A stretch of 64,000 nucleotides of DNA from Lewinellaceae bacterium (GTDB lineage: Bacteria; Bacteroidota; Bacteroidia; Chitinophagales; Saprospiraceae): NCBI GenBank assembly GCA_020636195.1, contig JACJYH010000004.1, forward strand, positions 1 to 64,000. The letters run 5' to 3'. The notes beneath the pieces are model-generated. The model was not told the origin of the DNA, searched no databases, and saw only the letters and a list, made by a program, of their open reading frames with translations. The translations under genes and the position numbers were made by a program. Shown here piece after piece: positions 43,719-51,735 of the stretch; position 1 is the first letter of the stretch; every line of letters starts with the position of its first letter.

Positions 43719-44450
43719 ATGAAATACTGGGTTATAAATATTATTTTTCTCAATTGTTGTTTTTCGGTTTCATGTTTTTCGCAAACCGAAGTGCTTGATT
43801 TTAAAAATGGTATTATATGGGATGTGTCTTCATGTAGAGATAATATGAATCGAATTGGTATAGACACCATAAGCGGTGATACACTATTGATTTGGAGCGA
43901 GGTATATATTCGATTGAATAATACTGGTGATACAGTTGAGATTTTACAATATAATGACTGCCTATTTGACAAACAATGCTCAGATGACGGATATAATTTT
44001 TCAGGACAGTATAAAGAGTTTTATAATTCTGGAATGATAAAGAGAATTGGTAATGTAACTTGCAATAGAAAAACAGGAGAGTGGTTGTCTTTTTACGAAT
44101 CAGGTAGCATTAAATCATATGAAAATTTTGAATCATATGAATTGACACTAGGACATGCTATCCCTTATCAAAGTGGGAGTTATATAGAATATTTTTCTAA
44201 TGGAAAAATAAAAATTAGCGGTTTATATCGTGTTGTTCAAAAGTTAACCAATTATCAAGTTTTAAATTTAACGACTGAAGGAATTGAAAATAAGTGTTGT
44301 AAATGGGTTACCACTTCGGTTAAAACAGGAACATGGAGAGAGTATGATATGGAAGGGAATCTACTTACCAAAAATGAATATCAATTTGATTGTGATTCTT
44401 CTAAAATTTACAGAGACTTATCTGCTAAATATTTGAAGGTAGATGATTAA
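43719..44450 (+). CDS. MORN-repeat secreted protein, immunity candidate of module C4
   Basis: 243 residues from ATG 43719. Signal peptide MKYWVINIIFLNCCFSVSCF with no perfect lipobox. At least three MORN-type repeats are seen: GEWLSFYESGSIKSYENF, GSYIEYFSNGKIKISGLY and GTWREYDMEGNLLTKNEY, the arrangement of YwqK-family antitoxin or immunity proteins. It lies five bases after the toxin, which supports pairing. Likely periplasmic. Confidence 0.75.
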   Translation: MKYWVINIIFLNCCFSVSCFSQTEVLDFKNGIIWDVSSCRDNMNRIGIDTISGDTLLIWSEVYIRLNNTGDTVEILQYNDCLFDKQCSDDGYNFSGQYKEFYNSGMIKRIGNVTCNRKTGEWLSFYESGSIKSYENFESYELTLGHAIPYQSGSYIEYFSNGKIKISGLYRVVQKLTNYQVLNLTTEGIENKCCKWVTTSVKTGTWREYDMEGNLLTKNEYQFDCDSSKIYRDLSAKYLKVDD

Positions 44451-44478
44451 AAAAGCGTAACTTTACTCGGTTCGGTGC

Positions 44479-45372
44479 ATGTTGCACCCCGGCTACGATA
44501 TTATGTATAAGTTTAATGGCAAGGAGATGGATGACAATACAGGTCTATATTACTATGGAGCTAGGTATTATGACCCGAGAATCAGCGTATGGCATGGCGT
44601 CGATCCACTGGCAAGTGATTATCCTGGCTTTTCCCCATATACATATTGTGCAAATAATCCTTTAAGGTTTATTGATCCAGATGGTAGGTTTTTACTTGAT
44701 GTACATCAAAGAATAATGAAAAATGCTTTAAATGGATTTAAAATAAATTTTGGCGGCAAACATAACAGAAAAGATAACTTTGATTTTAAATATGGTTTAG
44801 TTGGAACAGGAACGGTATTTTCTGGTGGTATTACCCACCCCGATTTAGCAAATACAAGTTTTAAAGCAATGCATTTTGATGGAATGGACTATTCGACAAT
44901 AAACCAGAATTTCAGTACTATTTTCGAAAGAACTTCTGCACAAATAGATATTTATAAAAATGGCGGAATGACTGAAGTAGGACTAGGTCACTTAGTGGGA
45001 CAAAGCTTACATTCTATTCAAGATTTTTATTCTCATTCAAATTATATTGAATTATACATTCAACAATATGGAGAAACTGCATTTGATCAAATTCCTACTT
45101 ATCAGGATGCATTGTCAAATTCTCAATATTCTGAATTCGCAAAACTACTGGGAACAGATTTAAAAACAGGTGAATATCCAGGTACGGGAGCAGGATCCCA
45201 TAATGCGATGAATCACGATGTCGGTGCAGGCTCTTGGGCAAAAGAATTACCAGTAGTTCCAGACACTAATGGTAAAAAGGTTACATACAATACAAGAGCT
45301 GCAGAAGCTGTAGCGACAAGAGCTTCTGTAGAATTTCTTAATTCAGTAAAAACTCAAGTTGAAAAAAATTAA
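44479..45372 (+). CDS. Orphan Rhs tip C5 with HET-C-like zinc phospholipase domain
   Basis: 297 residues. It lacks the leader found in the other modules and starts 28 bases after the C4 immunity gene, with the canonical core YKFNGKEMDDNTG, then GLYYYGARYYDPRISVW, GVDPLASDYPG and NNPLRFIDPDG. The tip contains LGHLVGQSLHSIQDFYSHSN near residue 175, the His/Asp zinc pattern of HET-C and zinc-dependent phospholipase C proteins, plus SHNAMNHD near 238, another metal-ligand-like segment. It probably damages membranes. The immunity gene overlaps its end by 14 bases. Confidence 0.8.
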   Translation: MLHPGYDIMYKFNGKEMDDNTGLYYYGARYYDPRISVWHGVDPLASDYPGFSPYTYCANNPLRFIDPDGRFLLDVHQRIMKNALNGFKINFGGKHNRKDNFDFKYGLVGTGTVFSGGITHPDLANTSFKAMHFDGMDYSTINQNFSTIFERTSAQIDIYKNGGMTEVGLGHLVGQSLHSIQDFYSHSNYIELYIQQYGETAFDQIPTYQDALSNSQYSEFAKLLGTDLKTGEYPGTGAGSHNAMNHDVGAGSWAKELPVVPDTNGKKVTYNTRAAEAVATRASVEFLNSVKTQVEKN

Positions 45373-45685
45373 AATATCAGCAGCTTATATTTTAATTGAA
45401 ATAATTTTATTTCAATTAAGTACAAAATTTTCTTCACTACATTATGGTAAAGATCAAGGAAGAATATTTTTTATTATAGTGTCAATTATTATTTTATCAA
45501 GTATTCTATATTTCAATGGCGTTTCAATTCTCAAAAGTATGCTTTGGACATTATTTTGTTTTTTATTTCCATTTTTAATATATTACATAGGATACAAGAT
45601 CGGGATAGAAGTTTCTTGGGTATTTTATTGGATTTTTGTATCATTTTCAGTTATAGCTGTTTTATTCAAATTTTTAAAAGATTAA
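45359..45685 (+). CDS. Small membrane protein, immunity candidate of module C5
   Basis: 108 residues from a TTG overlapping the toxin end. Three or four hydrophobic helices (about 8-22, 35-52, 60-80 and 86-103) with few charges. Unrecognised. A membrane-embedded guard would suit a phospholipase that attacks the bilayer. A strong terminator follows at 45730. Confidence 0.6.
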   Translation: MKKIKISAAYILIEIILFQLSTKFSSLHYGKDQGRIFFIIVSIIILSSILYFNGVSILKSMLWTLFCFLFPFLIYYIGYKIGIEVSWVFYWIFVSFSVIAVLFKFLKD

Positions 45686-45729
45686 ATTAAAGTTTTAAAC
45701 AATCAAAGAACTTATTTAAATGAGTAACC

Positions 45730-45762
45730 AAAAGCCTCACTTTGTGGGGCTTTTCTTTTTAC
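45730..45762. terminator. Intrinsic terminator between the array and VapBC
   Basis: AAAAGCCTCA (45730-45739) pairs with TGGGGCTTTT (45745-45754), one mismatch, followed by CTTTTT. It can serve the + strand immunity gene and touches the 3' end of vapC on the minus strand. Confidence 0.75.
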
Positions 45763-46142
45763 ATCTTATAAGGATTAAGTACCTTCAAACCTATAATCCC
45801 CTTAAAATCTTTTTCATTGTTTGTGATAAGCGTAAAACCATGAGCCAAAGCTGTAGCAGCAATAATGGCATCAGGAGTTTTTATTTTAATGCCTTTTCGT
45901 AAAGAAACACAATGCGTTACTACATCAGAATTAATATCCAAGATAACGCTATCTGAAATAAAATCTTTGATGCTTTGCTCTGTATCTTTATCGGTTTTCC
46001 AGCACAGGAGTTCTATTTGTGTGATAATAGAAATGTTAGGTATCGCATCTATCGCGGCATCCATTAAAGTCATGCCAGCAGTTGGAAACGAAGCAGAAAG
46101 ATAATCAGAAACCACATTGGTATCTATTAAATATTGTTCCAT
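45759..46142 (-). CDS. vapC: VapC-type PIN-domain ribonuclease toxin
   Basis: 127 residues. The PIN acidic residues are visible: Asp 7 in LIDTNVVSDYL, Glu in ITQIELLCW, Asp in KTPDAIIAATAL and Asp/Asn in ITNNEKDF. VapC toxins cleave tRNA or rRNA in the cytoplasm when the antitoxin is lost. The start overlaps the upstream antitoxin gene by 16 bases. This pair lies between Rhs modules C5 and C6. Confidence 0.9.
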   Translation of the reverse strand: MEQYLIDTNVVSDYLSASFPTAGMTLMDAAIDAIPNISIITQIELLCWKTDKDTEQSIKDFISDSVILDINSDVVTHCVSLRKGIKIKTPDAIIAATALAHGFTLITNNEKDFKGIIGLKVLNPYKM

Positions 46143-46342
46143 TCGCTTCGCATTTGCTTAATGTGATCGTTAAGGTCTTGACCTTTCTCTTTGCTAATAA
46201 TGCCTTTGTATTTATCTGAAAGCTTGGTTTTGGTTGGTGTGAAATTTTCATTAATCACTTTTATGAGCTGCAATTCTTCCAACTCATGTAAAAGCCCAAT
46301 GGCTTTTTGGTTGGTAACTTGTATAAGCATTGTATTATCCAT
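46127..46342 (-). CDS. Antitoxin partner of VapC
   Basis: 71 residues, upstream of and overlapping the PIN toxin. N-terminus MLIQVTNQKAIGLLHELEEL resembles short Bacteroidota antitoxins with a helical DNA- or toxin-binding part; the C-terminal half (KGQDLNDHIKQMRSEW) is the likely toxin-binding helix. Function assigned by position and size. It probably represses its own operon. Confidence 0.75.
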   Translation of the reverse strand: MDNTMLIQVTNQKAIGLLHELEELQLIKVINENFTPTKTKLSDKYKGIISKEKGQDLNDHIKQMRSEWNNI

Positions 46343-46350
46343 AGATTAAA

Positions 46351-46704
46351 TTATTTAGCGAGTAAATGAGATTGAATTTTTGTTTTGGCAATATAAGCAT
46401 CCATAAAAGAGAGAATGGTTTTCTTATCTTCTGTCTTTAAATCCTGGACTTCCCTAAATCGGCTAATCAGCTCTTTTTCAAGTCCAGCATCTTTTTCTAC
46501 GTCATTATCCGTACTGTTCATTAAAAAATCGACCTTTGTATCTAAAGCTTTGGCAAGCCTAGTCATTGCTTCGGCATTGGGCATAGTTTTTTCTCTTTCG
46601 GTGCGGCTACCTTGAGTAAAACGTACTTCTATGAGTTCTACCGGTTCGCCTTGGGATATGCCTTTTCGCTTACGAAGGTACTTTAATCTATCTGCAAATT
46701 CCAT
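46351..46704 (-). CDS. XRE-family DNA-binding protein
   Basis: 117 residues from ATG 46704 (longer starts at 46716 and 46755 exist). The N-terminal 65 residues form an HTH_3-type domain: RLKYLRKRKGISQGEPVELI ... SRTEREKTMPNAEAMTRLAK. Several usually conserved positions are altered (expected SQ..LA and S..E.G), so binding may be weakened. C-terminal helical tail. It lies 8 bases upstream of the VapC antitoxin gene on the same strand, so it may regulate that pair. Confidence 0.75.
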   Translation of the reverse strand: MEFADRLKYLRKRKGISQGEPVELIEVRFTQGSRTEREKTMPNAEAMTRLAKALDTKVDFLMNSTDNDVEKDAGLEKELISRFREVQDLKTEDKKTILSFMDAYIAKTKIQSHLLAK

Positions 46705-46791
46705 TTTATTTGACATCAATGAGAAATTATACTGCAAATTTAGCTTAAAAATCAAGGAAAAGCAAGAGTATTTAGACGAGTGAGCAAATAA

Positions 46792-46953
46792 GAGTATGTT
46801 TAAATTTTGTTTTTGGATAATAAAATGGCATTATTTTGAGCGAAAAAAGGCAAATTTTGCAGTCGAATGTGTGGGCAATTCGACGAAAAATTTAACGAAT
46901 TTGTAGCCAAAATAAAACATTTTCTTGCGAAAGGATAAATTTTAAACATACTC
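46792..46953 (+). mobile_element. MITE-like element, copy 4 (162 bp)
   Basis: Perfect 13-base terminal inverted repeats (GAGTATGTTTAAA / TTTAAACATACTC) and a perfect TAA target duplication (46789-46791, 46954-46956). Internal hairpin GTCGAAT (46862-46868) and ATTCGAC (46878-46884) with a two-base longer loop than other copies. It sits between the XRE gene and module C6. The rest of 46705-47028 has no recognisable gene. Confidence 0.85.
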
Positions 46954-47028
46954 TAAATAGATTTTAATACTTGCATATTTTAAACAAGTCTATTAATATT
47001 GTTTGTGAATATGGAAGTATATTACAAG

Positions 47029-47358
47029 ACCCCTGCTGAGCGTAGTATTTAATACGTTCATGTGATGCCATGGATTTGCCATATATATGCGACAGAATAT
47101 ATAGTAATCATGAAAACCACATAACGAATCAAAAATTATGAGGCTTTTGTATTTTTCTTGCATGGCTAATACATTATTTCCACCCGGATCATATAGGCTC
47201 CAGCACATTTTTGTCTGATGAAAATGGAGTGCCATATCAATTTTTATTATATTTGCCATTCGGTGAGACGATGGCAGAGCAATTACTGAAAGGATTCACA
47301 AGTTTTGTGAAATTGAAGCCATACGAGATGGCTTCAAAATGAAGGTACCGAACCAAAC
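47029..47358 (+). repeat. Rhs module leader L6 (class II)
   Basis: Starts with the class II segment (CCCTGCTGAGCGTAGTATT ... ATGGATTTGCCATATATATG ... ATAGTAATCA) shared with L1 and L7. The hairpin is decayed (AAAACCACATAA / TTATGAGGCTTTT). The Rhs core piece is present, but the TGA after MAEQ is changed to TTA (CAATTACTG), which also removes the ATG of the small conserved ORF. Confidence 0.8.
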
Positions 47359-48183
47359 GTGGTGAGGCTAGCCGGCTGGGCTACTCCATACATGATTACT
47401 AGCAAGGAGATTGATGACAATACAGGTCTATATTACTATGGAGCTAGGTTTTATGACCCGAGAATCAGCGTGGGGCATGGGGTCGATCCGCTGGCGAATG
47501 AAGCATCTGATATGTCACCATATGTCAATACTGCCAATAACCCAATAAGGTTTATTGATCCTGACGGTCTATTTCCTATCGATCCAAACTTTAGGAATAA
47601 TTTTCCTTTATTGACGAAGTTTATTGAAAATAATATGGAAAGTTATTTTACAAATAGTTCAAGAATTATGGCCGTGTTAAGCAAATGGTCACAAGGAATG
47701 TTAACGGCACAACAAATTCATCAAGATTTTCAATCAGCTGAAGGACCGACTATCAGAAGTGTCAAGTATGAACCTAATAGTATCAAGCAGGCTGAATATG
47801 ATGGTGCTAACATTAATCTACCCGAAGATAAATTGATTAGGTGGGAAAATTTCTTGAAGGAGGGTGAAGAAAAAGGTACTTGGGGGCTCTTGGATTTTTC
47901 AAAATTATTTATACATGAATATTTACATTATGGAGATGATTTAGATGGTATACAACTTACGATAGATAAAAATGGCAACATAACTAATAGTAATATTTAT
48001 GGATCTTGTTGGGGTGATTGCCCATTTGAAGAAGGGGTCAGGGGCTCAAATGAAGCATTCCCTTTTAGCGGTTTTCAAAATTATAAATTGTTCAAATATG
48101 GCGATTTATATAAATCTGATGGCACTGCTATAATTGAACACAATGAATCCTATATTGATAAAGAAATGATACCTAGTTATTAA
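47359..48183 (+). CDS. Orphan Rhs tip C6 with HExxH metallopeptidase toxin domain
   Basis: 274 residues from a GTG. Rhs core EIDDNTGLYYYGARFYDP, GVDPLANEA, NNPIRFIDPDG. The tip has FIHEYLHYGDDLDG (HEYLH followed by Tyr-Gly-Asp) near residue 188, the pattern of the Tox-MPTase group of Rhs-linked peptidases, and an acidic third-ligand candidate EEGVRGSNEAF. The N-terminal part of the tip is helical. A predicted protein-cleaving toxin. The lipoprotein immunity gene follows after 19 bases. Both genes appear intact. Confidence 0.82.
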   Translation: MVRLAGWATPYMITSKEIDDNTGLYYYGARFYDPRISVGHGVDPLANEASDMSPYVNTANNPIRFIDPDGLFPIDPNFRNNFPLLTKFIENNMESYFTNSSRIMAVLSKWSQGMLTAQQIHQDFQSAEGPTIRSVKYEPNSIKQAEYDGANINLPEDKLIRWENFLKEGEEKGTWGLLDFSKLFIHEYLHYGDDLDGIQLTIDKNGNITNSNIYGSCWGDCPFEEGVRGSNEAFPFSGFQNYKLFKYGDLYKSDGTAIIEHNESYIDKEMIPSY

Positions 48184-48202
48184 TCAAATTAAGTTCGAAA
48201 AT

Positions 48203-48745
48203 ATGAAATATTTATTAATTCTATCATTTTCAGTGGCATTAGTATATTCTTGTAATATTTTAAATTATAGAATTGGAACAGGCGAGCAAACTGAAATTTT
48301 TAAGGTAATATTTAATTCTGATAGAATTTTTAAAATTTTTAACTTAGAAAATGATAGCACAGTTTCTGAAATAAGATTAATTGATTTGACAAAATCATTT
48401 AAATTTGCTAGTGATGGGTATATAAAAACGAAACATAAATATATATTTATTACTACTTATTATAAATTAAAGGTTGACTTGAATTGTGGTTTTAAAAAAG
48501 ATATTGTTTTGACATCTTTTAAAAGGGAAAAGGATAAATACTATCTAAGATTTATTGCTAGCAGCACGGAATGTACTACAGATAATAAAAAGTTACTTTA
48601 TTCCATAAATTTTGAATTACTGAAAAAAAATAATGGAACATTTGATATATTAAATTCTACAGGAAATCTTGATTGTGATTTAAGTGATATTGAAGATGTA
48701 AAAATTGAGGAATATAATTTAAAAAAGGCTTCAAAGAATTTTTGA
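48203..48745 (+). CDS. Lipoprotein immunity candidate of module C6
   Basis: 180 residues. Signal peptide and lipobox (ILSFSVALVYSC). Mature domain very rich in Lys, Ile and Phe, with Cys pairs (LNCGFKK, STECTTD, LDCDLSD) that could form disulfides in the periplasm. Not recognised. Assigned by position directly downstream of the toxin. Confidence 0.6.
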   Translation: MKYLLILSFSVALVYSCNILNYRIGTGEQTEIFKVIFNSDRIFKIFNLENDSTVSEIRLIDLTKSFKFASDGYIKTKHKYIFITTYYKLKVDLNCGFKKDIVLTSFKREKDKYYLRFIASSTECTTDNKKLLYSINFELLKKNNGTFDILNSTGNLDCDLSDIEDVKIEEYNLKKASKNF

Positions 48746-48800
48746 ATAAGGATTTAAATCAATAGTTCTTACTCTTTGGCGTCAAAGGTTAGTTATTTGT

Positions 48801-49129
48801 ACCCCATCTGGGCGTAGTATTCACCACGTCAGTATGTTGTCATGGATTTGCCATACATATGTGACAGAATGTATAGTAATCACTGCTGCCATATAACAAA
48901 TCAAAAGTTATGAGACTTTTGTATTTTTAGTACAGGGCCAATACACTGATTCCACCCGGATATATAGGCTCCAGCACATTTTTATTTGACGAAAATGGAG
49001 TGCCATATCAATTTTTATTATATTTGTCCTTCGGTGAGACGATGGCCGAACAATGACTGAAAGGTTTCACAAGTTTTGTGAAATTGAAGCCATACGAAAT
49101 GGCTTCAAAATGAAGGTACCGAACCAAAC
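48801..49129 (+). repeat. Rhs module leader L7 (class II)
   Basis: Class II opening (CCCCATCTGGGCGTAGTATT ... GGATTTGCCATACATATG ... ATGTATAGTAATCAC). The hairpin is largely lost (CATATAAC / GTTATGAG). Rhs core piece ends MAEQ-stop; the 27-codon ORF reads MTERFHKFCEIEAIRNGF. The 3' part is nearly identical to L6, including the GAAGGTACCG variant, so L6 and L7 are recent duplicates. Confidence 0.8.
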
Positions 49130-50034
49130 GTGGTGAGGCTAGCCGGCTGGGCTACTCCATACATGATTACTAGCAAGGAGATTGATGACAATACAGGTCT
49201 ATATTATTATGGAGCTAGGTTTTATGACCCGAGAATCAGCGTGGGGCATGAGGTCGATCCGCTGGCGAATGAAGCACCTAGATGGACATCGTATCGCTAT
49301 GTGCATAATAATCCGATTGGATTAATAGATCCTGACGGTAGAGGGCCTGATGATTGGGTATTGGGTAATAATGGTAATATATATTGGGATAAAAATGCAG
49401 TTGACCAATCTACAACAAAAGCGGGAGATACATACTTAGGCAAGGATTTAACATTTACATTTAATAGTTACATTGATGGCGAATTGTGGGAGGGTCCTTT
49501 GGGTAAGTTTCCAGCAGGAGACAAACTGACATCTACCATAACTCTCACTTCAAATACCGGTGCTGATAATAATTTGTTATCTGTGGATATTTCGTCAGAT
49601 TATGAAGTTCACAAGACAGGTGGTATTTTTCAAGGTTTGGATTACTTTCCAGGGCAAAAGAATGTAAGACTTGACATAAAAGGAGCAACAAACGGCAAAG
49701 CTAATTTTGAGCAACATACAATGGTTATTGGTTTCGATGAATTTGGATTAGGATAATGGGATATTATGCTGTGAATGTTGGCCAAAAACTTAGACTTGGC
49801 TTATCAGGAAACAACTTATCCCTAACAGGGGCAACCGATGTTTTTCCGTCAGCAACGTTATCGGTAAATGGCAATCAGTTATTCAAATATAACCAACCTT
49901 TATTTAAAGCCACACAAGGGATAATAAAAACCCAAACAGGGGTAAGGATACCGAGAAACCCAATGGATGACGGTTTTATACCTGTGTCCGAATACACGCA
50001 TTTAGGTCCAGCACCTTCATTTTACAAACGATAA
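49130..50034 (+). pseudogene. Orphan Rhs tip C7, toxin split by a frameshift
   Basis: The first ORF (49130-49756, 208 residues) has the core EIDDNTGLYYYGARFYDP and a tip beginning DDWVLGNNGNIYWDKNA, with later segments LGKDLTFTFNSYIDGELWEG and DEFGLG. A second ORF (49756-50034) in another frame continues in the same style: VNVGQKLRLGLSGNNLSLTG and FPSATLSVNGNQLFKYNQP. From memory of related Bacteroidota Rhs tips these two parts normally form one domain, so a frameshift near 49750 is likely. Function of the domain is unknown. The TAATG overlap would also allow two proteins. Confidence 0.7.
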
Positions 50035-50045
50035 AAATCGTAGTT

Positions 50046-50426
50046 ATGGGAAAGTTAATAATGAAAGTTACGAGTTATATTCTTTTACGTTATGTTTTAT
50101 TTTTTGTAGTCCTGCACTCAACAAATAAAGATGTGAAGTTTGTAAAATTGTCGGATTTAAAAAATGGTGAAGATTGGTTTTATTTTGTGTGGCTATTCTT
50201 CATTCCTGTTATAATTGAAGCTATCGTTTTCGGATTGCCTATGTCATTTGGTCTTAATAAAATGGCTGAACCTAACAACAAATTGATATTTTATTTACTC
50301 TTTGTCGTTTTGTTCCTTTTAGAGTTCTTTTTAGCTAATTGGCTTTATGGAACATCATCAGCATTTCTAAAAGTTTGTGTCAGTTTAGTCTTATTCCTTG
50401 TCCTTTTTTGGAAGAGATTATTTTAA
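50046..50426 (+). CDS. Small membrane protein, immunity candidate of module C7
   Basis: 126 residues with three to four hydrophobic helices (about 8-24, 45-65, 80-98 and 104-122) and short charged loops (HSTNKDVKFVKLSDLKNGED). Starts 12 bases after the toxin frame ends and stays open although the toxin is broken. A strong terminator follows. Family unknown. Confidence 0.6.
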   Translation: MGKLIMKVTSYILLRYVLFFVVLHSTNKDVKFVKLSDLKNGEDWFYFVWLFFIPVIIEAIVFGLPMSFGLNKMAEPNNKLIFYLLFVVLFLLEFFLANWLYGTSSAFLKVCVSLVLFLVLFWKRLF

Positions 50427-50436
50427 GAGGAAGCCG

Positions 50437-50460
50437 AAGCCTCGTTTGGGGCTTTTTTTG
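50437..50460 (+). terminator. Intrinsic terminator after the C7 immunity gene
   Basis: AAGCCTC (50437-50443) pairs with GGGGCTT (50448-50454), one wobble, loop GTTT, followed by a T-run. Confidence 0.75.
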
Positions 50461-50502
50461 TTCTTTCTCGCCCGTTTCCGCTCCCAACCAATGTCATTTT
50501 CA

Positions 50503-50809
50503 CCTGATTGTCGCAGTTTGCAACTGCGATACTATACATTATGAATTTGTAATTCGATTTTTACGAAAGCCACATAACAAATCAAAAGTTATGTGGCTTT
50601 CGTATTTTTAGTGCATGGCTAATATTCTAATTCCATCCTGATCATATAGGCTCCAGCACATTTTTATTTGACGAAAATGGAGTGCCATATCAATTTTTAT
50701 TATATTTGCCATTCGGAGACGATGGCCGAGCAATGACTGAAAGGTTTCACAAATTTTGTGAAATTGAAGCCATACGAAATGGCTTCAAAATGAAGGAACC
50801 GAACCAAAC
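50503..50809 (+). repeat. Rhs module leader L8 (class I)
   Basis: Palindrome TCGCAGTTTGCAACTGCGA at 50511-50529. The best hairpin of the array, 17 bp perfect: 50562-50578 with 50588-50604, then TTTTTA. The Rhs core piece has lost two bases in PFGE (TTCGGAGACG against TTCGGTGAGACG), so this copy of the core piece is itself frameshifted. The 27-codon ORF is kept (MTERFHKFCEIEAIRNGF). Confidence 0.8.
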
Positions 50810-51735
50810 GTGGTGAGGCTAGCAGGTTGGGCCACTCCATTTATGTTTAATTCAAAAGTGATGGATGACAATACAGGTCTATATTACTATGGAGCGAGGT
50901 ATTATGACCCGAGAATCAGTGTGTGGCATGGGGTTGACCCACTGGCTGAGAAATATCCAAGTATCTCACCATATGCGTATGTGGCTAATAATCCATTAAA
51001 TGCAATAGATCCAGATGGACGAGAAATTGTATGGTTGAATTGGGGCGGTAATTATTCTAAGATTATTAGAGCACTTACCAGAACGGGCACTTTTAATGCT
51101 ATTTTCACACGTTTCATTAAGAACCAAGAAAATGTATTTATTACCCCAACATCTGGTGGTTATATGGGTTATGCTCCATCTACAAGAGGCGCAAATGGTT
51201 ACAATATTCACGTTTGAAATAAGGTTTTTTAAATGGAGGGAGGTTAACTGCAGACCCTACCTTAATTGCAAAGGTAATAATGCACAAAGGGTTGCATAGT
51301 AGATACCATAAGGCAAGAGCCGAAGGGAATTTGTCTGATTACCCCACATTAGAAAGACATTATAATCAGCAAGGTACAACACCAGGATATGAAGGAGACC
51401 ACGAAGCAATGGCAGAAGGTAATATACCAACTTTCGTACAAGGCATGAAGGAGTTCGATGCTTCTTATGGTACAGAGCATTCTGATGATTGGTATAATGC
51501 AATGGCTTGGTGGGGTAGTTTAAGTAGAGCAACTGATGATTGGAAGAATTTAGACCCATCACTTCATTCTAAGTACACATCCATCCAAAATAATGAGCAA
51601 AATTATATGAAGTATTTAGATGCTAGAGCAACATATTTAGGGGATAAAACAAAGGCTAATCGCCAAGCGATGAATGCTGCGAAGGGTAATGTTGATTGGA
51701 ATTTATACAAAAAAACAAGAACAGCAACAGAATGA
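50810..51735 (+). pseudogene. Orphan Rhs tip C8, zinc-peptidase-like toxin broken by frameshift and active-site change
   Basis: First ORF 50810-51217 has core VMDDNTGLYYYGARYYDP (Lys-Glu changed to Lys-Val) and the start of the tip. After the TGA, protein-like sequence resumes in another frame: NGGRLTADPTLIAKVIMHKG from about 51232, continuing as ORF 51280-51735 with LHSRYHK, YEGDHEAMAEGNIPTFVQGM and DDWYNAMAWWGSL. The expected zinc motif HExxH is HKGLH here: the catalytic Glu is Lys. So the toxin is inactive by two independent signs. It overlaps the lipoprotein gene that follows. Confidence 0.72.

Noticed and set aside
49745..49760. Programmed ribosomal frameshift in module C7
   Set aside because: No slippery heptamer or following stem was found; a simple indel or overlapping start is more economical.
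36907..50809. Leaders as a CRISPR-like or satellite repeat array
   Set aside because: Repeats are over 300 bases, differ in class, and enclose full genes with Rhs core homology. They are gene modules, not spacers.
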